Source of the DNA: a virus
DNA: 30,485 bases
Virus record (IMG/VR): IMGVR_UViG_3300025154_000312
Coordinates: 1-30,485 of that record
Strand: one strand, 5' to 3'
Below the pieces are notes generated by a model. The model did no database searches and was not told the origin of the DNA. It saw only the letters and a list, made by a program, of their open reading frames with translations. Below are positions 1 through 7,637 of the stretch, piece by piece. Each line of letters opens with the position of its first letter. Within the stretch, counting starts at the first letter, position 1. The position numbers and the translations under genes were made by a program.

Positions 1-607
1 AGGTGTTATCAGCAGAATCCATTTTCATCATCATTTTTGCCATATCTCCGGCACGGCCCCGGTCCACTATGGCTAAGTGATTGTATCTGATATTCTTTTG
101 TTTGCAGTCATACTGAACACCACACCAATTGCCGGGAGTGTTGTCATGTTCCACAGTATATCCACAAGAAAGTGATATTTTGCCACCCTTTACATCTTCA
201 ATGGCTTTTTTGTCAGTAATCACCATGGGAACCGAAATTGCATAGGCATTAGTCCTGATGTCATCACCTGTACTGCCTACTTGGTAATTTTTGATGTTCT
301 CTGGAGTCACACCATTCTTTTCCATGGGGTGATCATTGGTCATGGGCTTCATTCTGAGGGATTTAATTGAATCCTTGTGGAATACTTCATCGGGAAGTCT
401 AAGTTCTCTACGAACACTGCCATCTTCCAGCATGTAAGGGAATACACCTATGTTTGTAGCCACTGCTCTTCCCATGAGGTAGCCATCTTCGGTCTGCTCA
501 AAGGGCTCATACATTTCCATGGTGTCGTCACCGGGACAAGCAAAGCTGTAGGAGTCTATGCGGTAAGAAACCTTTTCTTTTAAGTCTTCTGGTTTTCCTT
601 TAGCCAT
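1..607 (-). CDS. DUF2213 head protein, C-terminally cut by window edge
   Basis: About 202 codons are visible, starting at the ATG at 607-605. The N-terminal part reads MAKGKPEDLKEKVSYRIDSY and continues with the segment MTNDHPMEKN and a later ISLSCGYTVE stretch. This pattern (early aldehyde-tag-like substrate region, then a conserved NDHP and a SCGY segment) matches DUF2213 phage proteins. These sit next to portal and MuF genes and are thought to be related to capsid protease or scaffold functions; that role is family knowledge and not shown here. The gene is the last visible member of the leftward head-gene block. It is separated from the upstream small gene by a promoter-like motif and a hairpin terminator, so it may be expressed independently. 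The purine-rich stretch before the ATG is a plausible but weak ribosome site. Confidence 0.8.
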   Translation of the reverse strand, partial: MAKGKPEDLKEKVSYRIDSYSFACPGDDTMEMYEPFEQTEDGYLMGRAVATNIGVFPYMLEDGSVRRELRLPDEVFHKDSIKSLRMKPMTNDHPMEKNGVTPENIKNYQVGSTGDDIRTNAYAISVPMVITDKKAIEDVKGGKISLSCGYTVEHDNTPGNWCGVQYDCKQKNIRYNHLAIVDRGRAGDMAKMMMKMDSADNT

Positions 608-623
608 CAATTTTTTCCTTATA

Positions 624-655
624 AAACAAAAAAGAGACACATAGGTTGTGCCTCT
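624..655 (-). terminator. Rho-independent terminator or attenuator upstream of the DUF2213 gene
   Basis: Read on the minus strand, a 9-bp stem (AGAGGCACA with TGTGTCTCT, one G-U pair, 5-nt loop) is followed directly by six T residues, a G and four more T. This is a textbook intrinsic terminator. It lies downstream of the promoter-like motif at 677-689 and upstream of the DUF2213 start, so transcripts begun at that motif must read through it to reach the gene. Confidence 0.8.
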
Positions 656-676
656 TCTATAAGTCAGCTCTTTCTT

Positions 677-689
677 CTAATATACATTC
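677..689 (-). promoter_or_regulatory. GAATGTATATTAG promoter-like motif
   Basis: The minus strand reads GAATGTATATTAG. The same 13 bp occur before the large terminase gene (4895-4907, minus) and before the winged-helix gene (11465-11477, plus). The core TATATT preceded by TG looks like an extended -10 box. No good -35 box is visible. It may be a promoter or an operator; the sequence alone does not decide. Confidence 0.5.
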
Positions 690-704
690 CTATATTAGAA
701 TATG

Positions 705-878
705 CTAATATATTTGAACTTTTACAACTTTTTCTGCTTCAAACCGCTTTCTTCTCTCAGTGACCACATCAATTTTGTTGTTGGTCTCATTTATTATAAT
801 GGAAATGGTGCCGTACTGCATGGACTCAGCTTCTGTTATAATATGCTCTAAAAGATTTCTAGGAATTTTCACTTTCAC
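705..878 (-). CDS. Small hypothetical protein downstream of MuF gene
   Basis: A 57-codon frame from a GTG at 878 (a second GTG at 872 is possible) overlaps the end of the MuF-like gene by about 20 bases, which suggests translational coupling. The open frame extends back to 947, but that start lies deep in the MuF gene and lacks a ribosome site. The product is highly charged, with an internal segment YGTISIIINETNNKIDVVTE predicted as beta strands. No family is recognised. Its position between MuF and DUF2213 genes suggests a head-related or regulatory role, but that is inference only. Confidence 0.5.
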   Translation of the reverse strand: MKVKIPRNLLEHIITEAESMQYGTISIIINETNNKIDVVTERRKRFEAEKVVKVQIY

Positions 879-1779
879 CTGCCCTGTTAAGTAATTCTTG
901 AATTCGTGGCAAGCCCGTACACCTGCACAAAAAAGCCATACCAACACTAACTAAAGGCATATCATTTGTCCTTGGTAGCCAAGTAATCCCGTCATTAGAG
1001 TACACACTGTTATCCAGCCATTTGCATATCTTCCCCTGCATGGCCCAGTGTGAGGGTCTGGCTTTGGGGTATTTGCCACTGGGATTCCCCCTGACTCTCT
1101 CATCCCTTTGAGTATTCCATGTGTACTGCTCAATTCCCACATCAAGCTGCCTGAACTTTGTGATGAGTCCATTCAGGGTTCCAATCTGGTCTACAGCGAT
1201 CATTTTCAGTTTCTTCTCTGAGTAATTTAGTCCCAGAACTTCCAGTTGTCCCATCACAGCTCTGTATGTAAGTCCCTGCTGAACTGCTTGAGAGATAAGC
1301 AAGTTTACTTTCTGAATATACTCGGCTCCCAGGTTCTTCAGAATCTCAGTGTTCATAGCTGTCCATTCAGTGAGTGCCAGGTTAAGCCATTGCTCTTCCC
1401 CGGTGAAGGCAAAACCTACCGCAAGCAGGGAATATTTTTCCCACTGCTTTTTATTCTGCTTATTCAGCTCTTCCCCATACCCTCTGATGGCTTCCTCAAG
1501 TTCTTTGTCTTTGAAGTTTTCTTCATAGGCTCTCTTGAGGGCTTCCCGGAGGTCTGCAACCTCGGCATCGTTCTTGTACTGCTGCTTAACCCAGATTGAT
1601 AGATTGGGTTTTGCATACTGCCTGGTGACGGCAGTTAGGGTTTTCATCTTCTTGACAAGCCAGCTCAGATATTGCCTCTCAATTCCATGGGGGTATATCC
1701 AAGAAGTGTTGGGAAATATTTTCCTCTTCTTGGATTTCCAGAACAGCTTGAGTAGTTGAAAGAAAAGGTCCTTATTCAT
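859..1779 (-). CDS. MuF-like phage minor head protein
   Basis: The start is the ATG at 1779-1777, which overlaps the portal stop codon (GATGAATAA), giving 306 residues. The open frame continues upstream to 1893, but only as a shadow within the portal gene. The C-terminal half carries the MuF/SPP1 gp7-type signature: a DQIGTLNGLITKFRQLDVGI helix, then TQRDERVR, HWAMQGK and a final CRC. The family makes minor head proteins that associate with the portal and may be injected with the DNA. The gene order terminase, portal, MuF is the standard head-gene order and supports the call. The N-terminal third is lysine-rich and not informative. Confidence 0.85.
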   Translation of the reverse strand: MNKDLFFQLLKLFWKSKKRKIFPNTSWIYPHGIERQYLSWLVKKMKTLTAVTRQYAKPNLSIWVKQQYKNDAEVADLREALKRAYEENFKDKELEEAIRGYGEELNKQNKKQWEKYSLLAVGFAFTGEEQWLNLALTEWTAMNTEILKNLGAEYIQKVNLLISQAVQQGLTYRAVMGQLEVLGLNYSEKKLKMIAVDQIGTLNGLITKFRQLDVGIEQYTWNTQRDERVRGNPSGKYPKARPSHWAMQGKICKWLDNSVYSNDGITWLPRTNDMPLVSVGMAFLCRCTGLPRIQELLNRAGESENS

Positions 1780-3052
1780 CAACACCTGCGGTTTCTTGGA
1801 GAACTGTGTTATAGCTCTGCTCGCCTTCAAACCTGCAAGCTCTGACTTCGTCTGGAGAGAGTACACCAAGTTCCATGTATATCTTGTCAGCATCGGCTTG
1901 GGTCTTGTTCATGTCCACAAGGTCTTTCTGTGTGGGTTTCCACACCGGAAGAAACTTTATCTCTATGGCTTTGTCTGTGGGAACCAGTCCAACACCAAGA
2001 TTTACCTGAGTGACAAGCCTCTGTACCATAGGGTATAACCAAGTCTGCTGTTTGGACTCCAGACTGTCGCTGTAATTCTTTCTTGAGCTCTCATCTGTGG
2101 GGTTAAGTCCATTGGGGCTTACTCCAAAAAGTCTGGTAACTGGAATCTCGGCAACCGCTGAAATCATAATCATAAAACGATCCCAGACATCACCCATACC
2201 ACTCATAGAAATAGAATCTCTGCTGTACTCTTCGCCTTCGCCAAGTAGAACTCCATTGATCATTGATTTGGAAGCATTGATCACATCCATTCTCTTGTAG
2301 ATCATGTCAGACTTACCACTGGCAAGTAGCTGTCCCAGATTTGAGAACTTGTACTTACCTACAACCAGTTCCATGAATATGTTTGCAAGACTCTGGTTTG
2401 CTGCTCCCATGTTCTTCACCTGATCATAGATGGACTGAAGAACCGGAATGCCCCAGTATCTTTGCTCAGATGTGAGATCACATGGATAAGGAGCCTCATC
2501 ACCTTGAAAAACAATACACCTGTCTCTATGTACTGTAAACTGTTCACCACTTGTTTTCTGCACGGTAAATCTTTCTACTTCATCCAAATCCATTTTTGAA
2601 ATATCAGCGGAGCTGAATGTGAGTCTTGAACGTGGATACACTTTTAGTTTTGTAACCCTTGCTTTTTTGTTTCTCAGTGGGCTTGCAAGATCACTGCCAT
2701 CATTAAAGCCCATAACAATGATACCACCACCATAAAGTCTTGTCCACTTGATAGCAGAGCAGATACTTGATACATCATTGAGTCTTCTAAGCTCCTGCTT
2801 GAGAAGTCCCATAGTGTCACCCTTAACGGTGTAGCCATTGCTAATCAAATCTTCACTTACACTTGTAATTATTTTCTTGCCCAGTCCATCACTCATGTAA
2901 ACTGCGGATAGGTAATCATCTTCGAGTAGAAATGAAGTGCCTATTCTGGTGCTCTGTGTCTTGTCACCTCTCTTGCCCAATCCAGCAAAGAAGTTTTTCC
3001 AATCGTCATTCCTGACTTCACTCATGGCATCTGTTTTAATTTCTGTTTCCAT
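1772..3052 (-). CDS. Phage portal protein, DUF1073 family
   Basis: This 426-residue protein starts at an ATG with a strong AAGGAG site a few bases upstream. It forms the dodecameric DNA gate at the head vertex by family knowledge. Visible family features are the N-terminal DDYLSAVYMSDGLGKKII segment, TRLYGGGIIVMG at about residues 105-116, IYDQVKNMGAANQSLANIFM in the middle and PVTRLFGVSPNGLNPTDESS near residue 305. These match DUF1073-type portals. Its length is normal for the family and nothing looks broken. Genes of this family are sometimes labelled as anti-CBASS Acb1-like because of a domain name; position between terminase and MuF shows that it is the portal. Confidence 0.88.
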   Translation of the reverse strand: METEIKTDAMSEVRNDDWKNFFAGLGKRGDKTQSTRIGTSFLLEDDYLSAVYMSDGLGKKIITSVSEDLISNGYTVKGDTMGLLKQELRRLNDVSSICSAIKWTRLYGGGIIVMGFNDGSDLASPLRNKKARVTKLKVYPRSRLTFSSADISKMDLDEVERFTVQKTSGEQFTVHRDRCIVFQGDEAPYPCDLTSEQRYWGIPVLQSIYDQVKNMGAANQSLANIFMELVVGKYKFSNLGQLLASGKSDMIYKRMDVINASKSMINGVLLGEGEEYSRDSISMSGMGDVWDRFMIMISAVAEIPVTRLFGVSPNGLNPTDESSRKNYSDSLESKQQTWLYPMVQRLVTQVNLGVGLVPTDKAIEIKFLPVWKPTQKDLVDMNKTQADADKIYMELGVLSPDEVRACRFEGEQSYNTVLQETAGVDE

Positions 3053-3060
3053 ATATCTCC

Positions 3061-4860
3061 TTATCTATATAATGCTAGTGCAGCTGCGTCCATGGCATCT
3101 GCATAAAATCCTCGCCTACAACAACTGGCAAGGGAATCTGGACCGTCACAAAGCTCAGCTCCCTCTTTATAGTCTAGTATCTGATTCATGTAATCGTTTT
3201 CCAGAATACCACTGGAGTCTTTCTTACTCAAGTTCTCATCAAAAAACAGGTTTCCCCAAAACTCTTTTAAAAAGAAAGTTATTTTGTAGTGCTTGTTCAT
3301 GTCCTCTTGGTAGGGCTCCACAATTGGTCTTCCCATAGGCAATTCTTTTTTTAACAGATCAGCCACCATACCTTTGTCGGGATTGACTTCAATGTGAAGT
3401 CTTGTAACTTGATACTTGTGTAACAATTCTTTTAACCAAGTGATCTTCTCTTTGATGTGCTCTCTGAATATCCAACCCGTTACCTGACACTTTCCATTTT
3501 CCAAAAGCCCCATAAAAGTAACGGCCCCTGTGTGGTCTCCATCAAACTTGGCATCTATGTGCCCAATAACATCTTTGCAACCCCACACCCAACAAGCATA
3601 TTGTGGATCTTTGAACAATACCTTTTCATCGGATTCGTGTTTTAGTTCATAGTTTGCAGCATACAAACTGGATGTGGTTGTCTTTTTCTTTTTTGCAATT
3701 TCTTCTTCACTCAGCAGTCCTGTTTGGTAAACATTGTATATGAGTGGAGCCGGACAGAGTTTCCAGCCATCGTCTTTATGCCAAGGTGTGCCAACAAAGC
3801 CAACTTGCTTGCCGGGATCAATAATGTTTGTGATGACTTCCAGAATGCCTTCTTTGGTCTTTTCTCTTTTGGCTTTGGAGAGTCTGTCTTCAAGTGTAAT
3901 AAAATCGTCACAGATGATCTTGTCATAGTGAGAGCCTGTGGGTACACTATCCATTCCATGCGCATTTAGGCTGCCTTCTTTGGTCACTGTTTTCTTAAAA
4001 TTATAAAGGGTGAGGTTTGCTTTGTTGACTGTTGACTTTGGGTAGTATCCATGGGCTAGGTAAAAAAGTGTTTGAATGTTTGGGTCCTTGATGTACTTGC
4101 AGACCGTTTTCATCGTCTTTGAGGCTTCAGTGAAGTTGTCTCTTATAATGGCAATTCTATCGTCTGGGTGGAACAGCAGCCACCACACACATCCTATTTC
4201 CGTGATTGCAGTAGTGTTGTGTGTTGCTGTAAGTTCCCTGCCAACTAAATACAATCCATCTTCACTGTCAACTTTTACGCAGTTGGTAGGAATTGAATCA
4301 ATGGTAGTTATGGAAACAATAGTTTTGTAAGTAGAGGGTATCACTATTTTTTTTCCAAAAGCATCTTCTACAATTTTTGCTGCTTTCACCAAAAGTCTAT
4401 TATGAGGCATAAATTTGCTGTCATAAAATTCTTTTAGCTCTTTTGTAGATCGCACCATATAACTCTGAGTTTGAAAGTGGCCATTCCAAAAGCACTGGCC
4501 AACTTCCCACAGGTGTCCTTCCCCACACTTGACAACATGGCCATCACTGAAAGTGACTGCAAAGCAGGGATTGTGAAAAACCTCTGACACCCCGGTAATC
4601 TGTACTGTTTTTCCAGAAGGGGAATAAACCAGGTTTCCGGGAAGGAGTTCTCCGTGTGCTTTAAACCCTGATGGTGTCAACACGGGTTCAGTTACATCAA
4701 TATCTTTATAACTACCACGGTGTGCAAGGAGGCTCTTGTTCTCATCACTTAGCCAAATGTACTTAATCCACTCTGAGTGCATCTCAGTGAGCTTGTCTTT
4801 GCCCACAAGCAGACCCAGTTTGTGTGGGTGCTTGGCTACTTCTACAAGATAGGGATCCAA
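3061..4860 (-). CDS. terL: Terminase large subunit, interrupted by a class 3 intein
   Basis: The motor-nuclease that packages DNA into the prohead. The start is a TTG at 4860 behind a strong AAGGAG site 5 bases away; no ATG fits better. The 599-residue precursor holds an ATPase with Walker A AHRGSYK at 46-52, split by an intein (residues 53-215) and resumed by TTAITEIG. Walker B is IICDD at 315-319. The nuclease domain starts at GHIDAKFDGDHTGAVT (433-448), and a late acidic DAMDAAAL fits an RNase H-type active site. Without the intein the protein would be 436 residues, normal for a phage TerL. The insert falls in the ATP-binding loop, so packaging needs protein splicing. The small subunit gene is 7.5 kb away on the other strand. 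Confidence 0.93.
   Translation of the reverse strand: MDPYLVEVAKHPHKLGLLVGKDKLTEMHSEWIKYIWLSDENKSLLAHRGSYKDIDVTEPVLTPSGFKAHGELLPGNLVYSPSGKTVQITGVSEVFHNPCFAVTFSDGHVVKCGEGHLWEVGQCFWNGHFQTQSYMVRSTKELKEFYDSKFMPHNRLLVKAAKIVEDAFGKKIVIPSTYKTIVSITTIDSIPTNCVKVDSEDGLYLVGRELTATHNTTAITEIGCVWWLLFHPDDRIAIIRDNFTEASKTMKTVCKYIKDPNIQTLFYLAHGYYPKSTVNKANLTLYNFKKTVTKEGSLNAHGMDSVPTGSHYDKIICDDFITLEDRLSKAKREKTKEGILEVITNIIDPGKQVGFVGTPWHKDDGWKLCPAPLIYNVYQTGLLSEEEIAKKKKTTTSSLYAANYELKHESDEKVLFKDPQYACWVWGCKDVIGHIDAKFDGDHTGAVTFMGLLENGKCQVTGWIFREHIKEKITWLKELLHKYQVTRLHIEVNPDKGMVADLLKKELPMGRPIVEPYQEDMNKHYKITFFLKEFWGNLFFDENLSKKDSSGILENDYMNQILDYKEGAELCDGPDSLASCCRRGFYADAMDAAALALYR
4216..4704 (-). mobile_element. Class 3 (WCT) mini-intein in the terminase Walker A loop
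   Basis: Residues 53-215 of the precursor (163 residues) are foreign to the terminase. The insert begins with Asp, not Cys or Ser, continues VTEPVLTPSGFK (block A-like), has DGHVVKCGEGHLW (block B), TNCVKVDSEDGLYLVG (block F) and ends TATHN before extein Thr. Class 3 inteins lack the first-residue nucleophile and instead carry a Trp-Cys-Thr set: Trp two residues after the block B His, Cys in block F, and Thr before the final His-Asn. All three are present here: W118, C194, T213. There is no room for a homing endonuclease. The boundaries are read from the intact Walker A (GSYK joined to TT). Confidence 0.85.
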
Positions 4861-4892
4861 AAACTCCTTGGGTATATAAGAATATTCTTATC

Positions 4893-4909
4893 TACTAATA
4901 TACATTCGG
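4893..4909 (-). promoter_or_regulatory. CCGAATGTATATTAGTA motif upstream of terminase operon
   Basis: On the minus strand, 33 bases before the TTG start, the sequence reads CCGAATGTATATTAGTA. The identical 17 bp occur on the plus strand at 11463-11479. A TATATT core preceded by TG suggests an extended -10. The only genes transcribed from it leftwards would be the head-gene operon. Confidence 0.6.
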
Positions 4910-4920
4910 CACAAGGAAAG

Positions 4921-4951
4921 TTGTTCAGTTTGTTCAGAAAAAATGTATAAT
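4921..4951 (+). promoter_or_regulatory. Promoter of the first tRNA-like element and its operon
   Basis: A TATAAT box at 4946-4951 follows AAAAAATG, the same context as at 14416-14426. A possible -35 TTGTTC lies at 4921-4926 (19-bp spacing) and the heptamer TGTTCAG occurs twice (4922-4928, 4931-4937). The expected start point, about 7 bases past the -10, falls on the first base of the tRNA-like element at 4958. This promoter is divergent from the terminase promoter. Confidence 0.6.
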
Positions 4952-4957
4952 AGTATT

Positions 4958-5047
4958 GCCGGGATAGCTCAAAGGGTGGAGCACACTTGCAGGGTCCCAC
5001 AAAAAGCAAGTAAGGACACTTGTGGGGTTCGAGTCCCCACCCTGGCT
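4958..5047 (+). tRNA. tRNA-like element with enlarged anticodon arm, 90 nt
   Basis: Acceptor GCCGGGA pairs with CCCTGGC (one G-U, one A-C mismatch at 7-66), T8 A9 follow, the D arm is GCTC with GAGC around a GG-containing loop, and the T arm is TGGGG, TTCGAGT, CCCCA. The middle is abnormal: ACTTGC (4985-4990) pairs with GCAAGT (5006-5011) around a 15-nt loop, and 11 nt follow before the T arm. A second ACTTG at 5018-5022 competes for the same partner. Inside the loop, GTCCCAC would read as a glycine CCC anticodon with U33, if folded so. The 3' CCA is not encoded. It could be an intron-bearing tRNA, a decayed tRNA or a tRNA mimic in the leader of the downstream operon. Confidence 0.6.
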
Positions 5048-5063
5048 TTTACAAAGGAGAACA

Positions 5064-5354
5064 ATGAAAACAAGAACGGGCTTCTACACAGACGGAAACT
5101 ACATCATGCACCAGAGTGGGTTCACTCAGCTGTGGGTTGTGGAGACCCATGACAAGCATGAGAGCTTCCCCACAGAACAACTTGCCTTGCTATACATTTG
5201 CAAATATCTGGAAAAACTCAGACTCCAGTCAAGCATGTGCAGCCCGGAAGAAATGAAGGAACAGTTTGGTAAGTTAAACAGGGATACTGGAGAAGTTACT
5301 TTCTCTGGAATACCGGGTCACATTGGGCCACTAAACACAGGAGTACGGGGATGA
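5064..5354 (+). CDS. Hypothetical protein, first gene of the 5-7 kb cluster
   Basis: A 96-residue frame starts at an ATG behind AAAGGAG, 17 bases after the tRNA-like element. The product begins MKTRTGFYTDGNYIMHQSGF and is a soluble, mixed alpha/beta type by eye, with no signal peptide or membrane segment. No family is recognised. Its stop overlaps the next start by 4 bases (ATGA), so it heads a seven-gene, tightly packed rightward cluster of which none resembles a structural or replication gene. Such clusters in phages often encode host-takeover proteins; that is only a contextual suggestion. Codon use is richer in G and C than in the 8.5-11.4 kb module. Confidence 0.75.
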   Translation: MKTRTGFYTDGNYIMHQSGFTQLWVVETHDKHESFPTEQLALLYICKYLEKLRLQSSMCSPEEMKEQFGKLNRDTGEVTFSGIPGHIGPLNTGVRG

Positions 5355-5515
5355 TTAGAAAATACACAATACTACTTTTTGCCTGCCTGTACCTGTACCT
5401 TTGCTTTTCCTGGTGGGGAGAAGAGTGGAATCCCGGACACTGGAATGTGTTCTACAAGTGCATGTGGACTACTATTATACTGTGGGTTACTTTTCTAAAC
5501 CACAGGAAGCTCTGA
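5351..5515 (+). CDS. Small membrane protein, 54 residues
   Basis: The ATG overlaps the preceding stop. The product has two hydrophobic segments, ILLFACLYLYLCFSWW near the N-terminus and MWTTIILWVTFL near the C-terminus, separated by a short hydrophilic loop with WNPGHWN. It is therefore a likely two-pass inner-membrane miniprotein. Holin-like proteins have such topology, but nothing lysis-related is adjacent, so holin is only one possibility. No family is recognised. It was found by reading the sequence and fits by its ATGA junction on the left and a 1-base gap to the next gene on the right. Confidence 0.65.
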   Translation: MIRKYTILLFACLYLYLCFSWWGEEWNPGHWNVFYKCMWTTIILWVTFLNHRKL

Positions 5516-5516
5516 A

Positions 5517-5753
5517 ATGCAGCAGAACTTATCGAGGTACAAAATCACAGCTCACATCCTGGTGTGGGACCACAAGCAGCACTGCACCAAACACACTATT
5601 GTGGAGAACCAAACTGGTTGGGACAAAGCGAAACTGCTGAAGAGATTCAGGGAATACACCAAAATGCTGGACAGCACAACCTGTCCGGTTCCAGAAATAC
5701 ACATCAAATGTGGCACCGGGAAGTTCCTGGGAACACTAAAAGTGAGGATTTGA
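5517..5753 (+). CDS. Hypothetical protein, 78 residues
   Basis: The ATG follows the stop of the small membrane protein by one base, and a GAAGCTC stretch is the only ribosome-site candidate, so it is probably translated by coupling. The product starts MQQNLSRYKITAHILVWDHK and contains a basic helix-like segment (AKLLKRFREYTKML) followed by two cysteines (TTCPVPEIHIKCGTG). Nothing identifies a family. A role in binding nucleic acid or zinc is possible from the basic and Cys/His content but not demonstrated. The frame is intact and ends 2 bases before the next start. Confidence 0.7.
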   Translation: MQQNLSRYKITAHILVWDHKQHCTKHTIVENQTGWDKAKLLKRFREYTKMLDSTTCPVPEIHIKCGTGKFLGTLKVRI

Positions 5754-5755
5754 GT

Positions 5756-6331
5756 ATGAATACCAGAGGAATTTGTAAGAAGTGTGTCTTTTTTGGAGAC
5801 CTGCTGCTTATATGGGACCCCGATTCCCAGACCAAGCATTTTGTGTGCTCACAGTGTACAAGTGTGAATGTTGTACTGCATGTGGATTCTAAAACCGAGG
5901 GAATTGAGCAACTTGGGAACAGATTTGGTGAGATGATCCTAGACGAAATTGGGAAGATTCCACCTGAAGCCTTCCAGAGCATTAGGGAGAGCCTAAGGAT
6001 ACAAGCTGAGAAGCACAGGTGTGAGAAAGTCACTGTAGAGACTACAGAACCCGGAGAAAGGGAGTGGCAGGAATACATGTCCAGAGAAATAAGGCCCTAC
6101 TGGAACAACCCTGAGCTTGTGCTGCCAGAATCAGGCAAGTGGGTACTGTTAAAAGGCCTTGTCTGTGAGGAAATCATACAGCAATGGATCAAAGAAGGCA
6201 CCCCTGCACTTCACAACCCAGGTATAGGGGAAGCCAAGTATGTAATTGGAGCAGGCTGGCAGGACATGTTTGGGGGACCTGTGCCAATTGAGGACTTCAG
6301 TATTTTTTGGTGGGGAGAAATACCAGAATGA
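5756..6331 (+). CDS. Zinc-ribbon hypothetical protein, 191 residues
   Basis: The start at 5756 is chosen because it follows the previous stop directly; the longer open frame back to 5564 would overlap that gene almost entirely. The first 35 residues hold two CxxC pairs, CKKC at about 7-10 and CSQC at about 31-34, typical of a zinc ribbon. The middle is an acidic helical stretch, and the C-terminal 90 residues contain GKWVLLKGLVCEEIIQQWIK and a tryptophan-rich tail ending WWGEIPE. No known family is recognised. The zinc ribbon suggests contact with nucleic acid or another protein. It is the largest member of this small-gene cluster. Confidence 0.75.
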   Translation: MNTRGICKKCVFFGDLLLIWDPDSQTKHFVCSQCTSVNVVLHVDSKTEGIEQLGNRFGEMILDEIGKIPPEAFQSIRESLRIQAEKHRCEKVTVETTEPGEREWQEYMSREIRPYWNNPELVLPESGKWVLLKGLVCEEIIQQWIKEGTPALHNPGIGEAKYVIGAGWQDMFGGPVPIEDFSIFWWGEIPE

Positions 6332-6468
6332 TTAAAAGAACCACTTACAAGTACCTAAATACCCTTCTGTACTGCCCCATCCACAAAACCACAGTTTTTG
6401 TCAGAGACTTGCCCAGGTGCAGTGATACTTGTGTCTGTGGTATAATTGTGAAACCGGAGAACAAATGA
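6328..6468 (+). CDS. Cysteine-rich miniprotein, 46 residues
   Basis: The ATG overlaps the stop of the zinc-ribbon gene and its own TGA overlaps the next ATG, so it is locked in the chain of coupled genes. The product MIKRTTYKYLNTLLYCPIHK continues with RCSDTCVCG, giving a CxxH plus CxxxCxC arrangement that could bind one zinc. Too short for family assignment. It is not a shadow because both junctions have the 4-base overlap used throughout this phage. Confidence 0.6.
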   Translation: MIKRTTYKYLNTLLYCPIHKTTVFVRDLPRCSDTCVCGIIVKPENK

Positions 6469-6743
6469 AGATGATGCACTGGGAACAGCTCCAAGAGGAA
6501 CTAGACAGACAAGTCCCCAAGATAGGTGAAGAGATCGGAATACAAGTAGTGATTCATGCAACCCCTCTTTCTCACATCTATGAAAGGTACATAAGAGTGG
6601 ACACACATCACAAATTAGCAAGACTGTCTGTGCAGCTCGACACATTTTTCTTTGAACTGCTGCCATATGAACACTGGAGCACATACATCCGGGGCAAACT
6701 CCTGGAGCTCTACTACACGATGTCTGAGAGGGAGAAGCAATGA
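6465..6743 (+). CDS. Hypothetical protein, 92 residues
   Basis: The start is taken at the ATG at 6465, which overlaps the previous stop (AATGA); an earlier in-frame ATG at 6429 lies inside the previous gene and has no ribosome site. A second ATG follows at 6471. The product begins MKMMHWEQLQEELDRQVPKI, contains a beta-rich centre (IGIQVVIHATPL, YIRVDTHHKL) and ends in a helix, ELLPYEHWSTYIRGKLLELY. No family is recognised. The fold looks soluble and compact. Overlap with the next start is again 4 bases. Confidence 0.7.
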   Translation: MKMMHWEQLQEELDRQVPKIGEEIGIQVVIHATPLSHIYERYIRVDTHHKLARLSVQLDTFFFELLPYEHWSTYIRGKLLELYYTMSEREKQ

Positions 6744-6997
6744 CTAAGAAAGAAGCCAACAAACTCCACATAGGCATCTACAGACTGTACTGGAAGGAAG
6801 GTGGACACTCCATGGCTGCTGTGGGAAGACTCTTTGACGGCAACACTTGGTTTGCTCCGGTGAACTGGGTGAGCTCATATGGCCCTGGAAGTATAAGCAC
6901 TGACTGGAAAAGAGTCTCCTGGGCAAAGCAACTGCTCCTGGGTGAACCAACCAACAGCGAAAGTGATCCCTTTCAAGCCAAAAAAGAACATGCCTAA
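6740..6997 (+). CDS. Hypothetical protein, 85 residues, last gene of the cluster
   Basis: The ATG overlaps the preceding stop by 4 bases behind GAGAGGGAG. The product contains IYRLYWKEGGHSMAAVGRLF and a repeated pattern of tryptophans with small residues, WFAPVNWVSSYGPGSIS, which suggests a small globular domain. The phrase GHSMAAVGR resembles that of several phage hypothetical proteins that occur in early regions, but I cannot name a function. The gene closes the cluster; no hairpin terminator with a T tract was found after it, and a long gene-free region follows. Confidence 0.7.
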   Translation: MTKKEANKLHIGIYRLYWKEGGHSMAAVGRLFDGNTWFAPVNWVSSYGPGSISTDWKRVSWAKQLLLGEPTNSESDPFQAKKEHA

Positions 6998-7637
6998 TTT
7001 AGCGAAATTTGGCCACCTCAATTGTAAACTCTAAATCACTGAACTCAGAAAAACACGGGGTTTCTGGAAATAATTTCAGCCCAACTGCCCAAATTTGAGA
7101 AATTTCAACACTGAAAAGTTTACATACACCTGTATATACACAAAACAGCCCTAAAACAGCCATAATTGAACCCACAAATCACAAACACTTATATCTTCAA
7201 TGCCCCAATTTATCCTAAATTCCCCACAAATCACAAAAAAACGTATAGTAAAACTGGATTTTGAAAAATATTAAAAACAACAATCAAGACTACCCGGAGA
7301 AAATACCTACAATGAGCTAAAATCTCATAAACCAGTACCAACAAAATCCCATACTTTGTATGCACCCAGAACAAAACAGATACAAACCTATCCAAGAAAC
7401 CCAATATAGACCCAAATCCCATAAAAAATTCTGGAACACATACACAAGACCTGGAATCCTATTCCCACAATAGAGCCTCTACAAGCTCTCAGGACACCAA
7501 TATCCAAGCAAATACCTACCAATACCCCTACAAGCCTCTACAGGCCCTAGGAATCCAAAATACAAGCACTGGGAAGCACAGGTGTGAGAGCAAAAGCCCA
7601 ATATAGAGCAAAGTACCGGAAAAATCCCAGAACTAAG

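Noticed and set aside
1780-1893. Upstream extension of the MuF-like gene to a 344-residue protein
   Set aside because: The added part lies in the portal gene on the same strand; the ATG at 1779 overlapping the portal stop is the natural start.
1772-3052. Anti-CBASS (Acb1-like) protein as the label for the 426-residue protein
   Set aside because: The domain name attached to DUF1073 is misleading. The gene lies between terminase and MuF-like genes and has portal features, so portal is the better call.
3457-3969. Plus-strand frames opposite the terminase gene
   Set aside because: They are antisense shadows without ribosome sites; the minus-strand terminase is unambiguous.
5564-5755. Longer start for the zinc-ribbon protein
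   Set aside because: It would overlap the 5517-5753 gene almost completely; the ATG at 5756 follows the stop by two bases.
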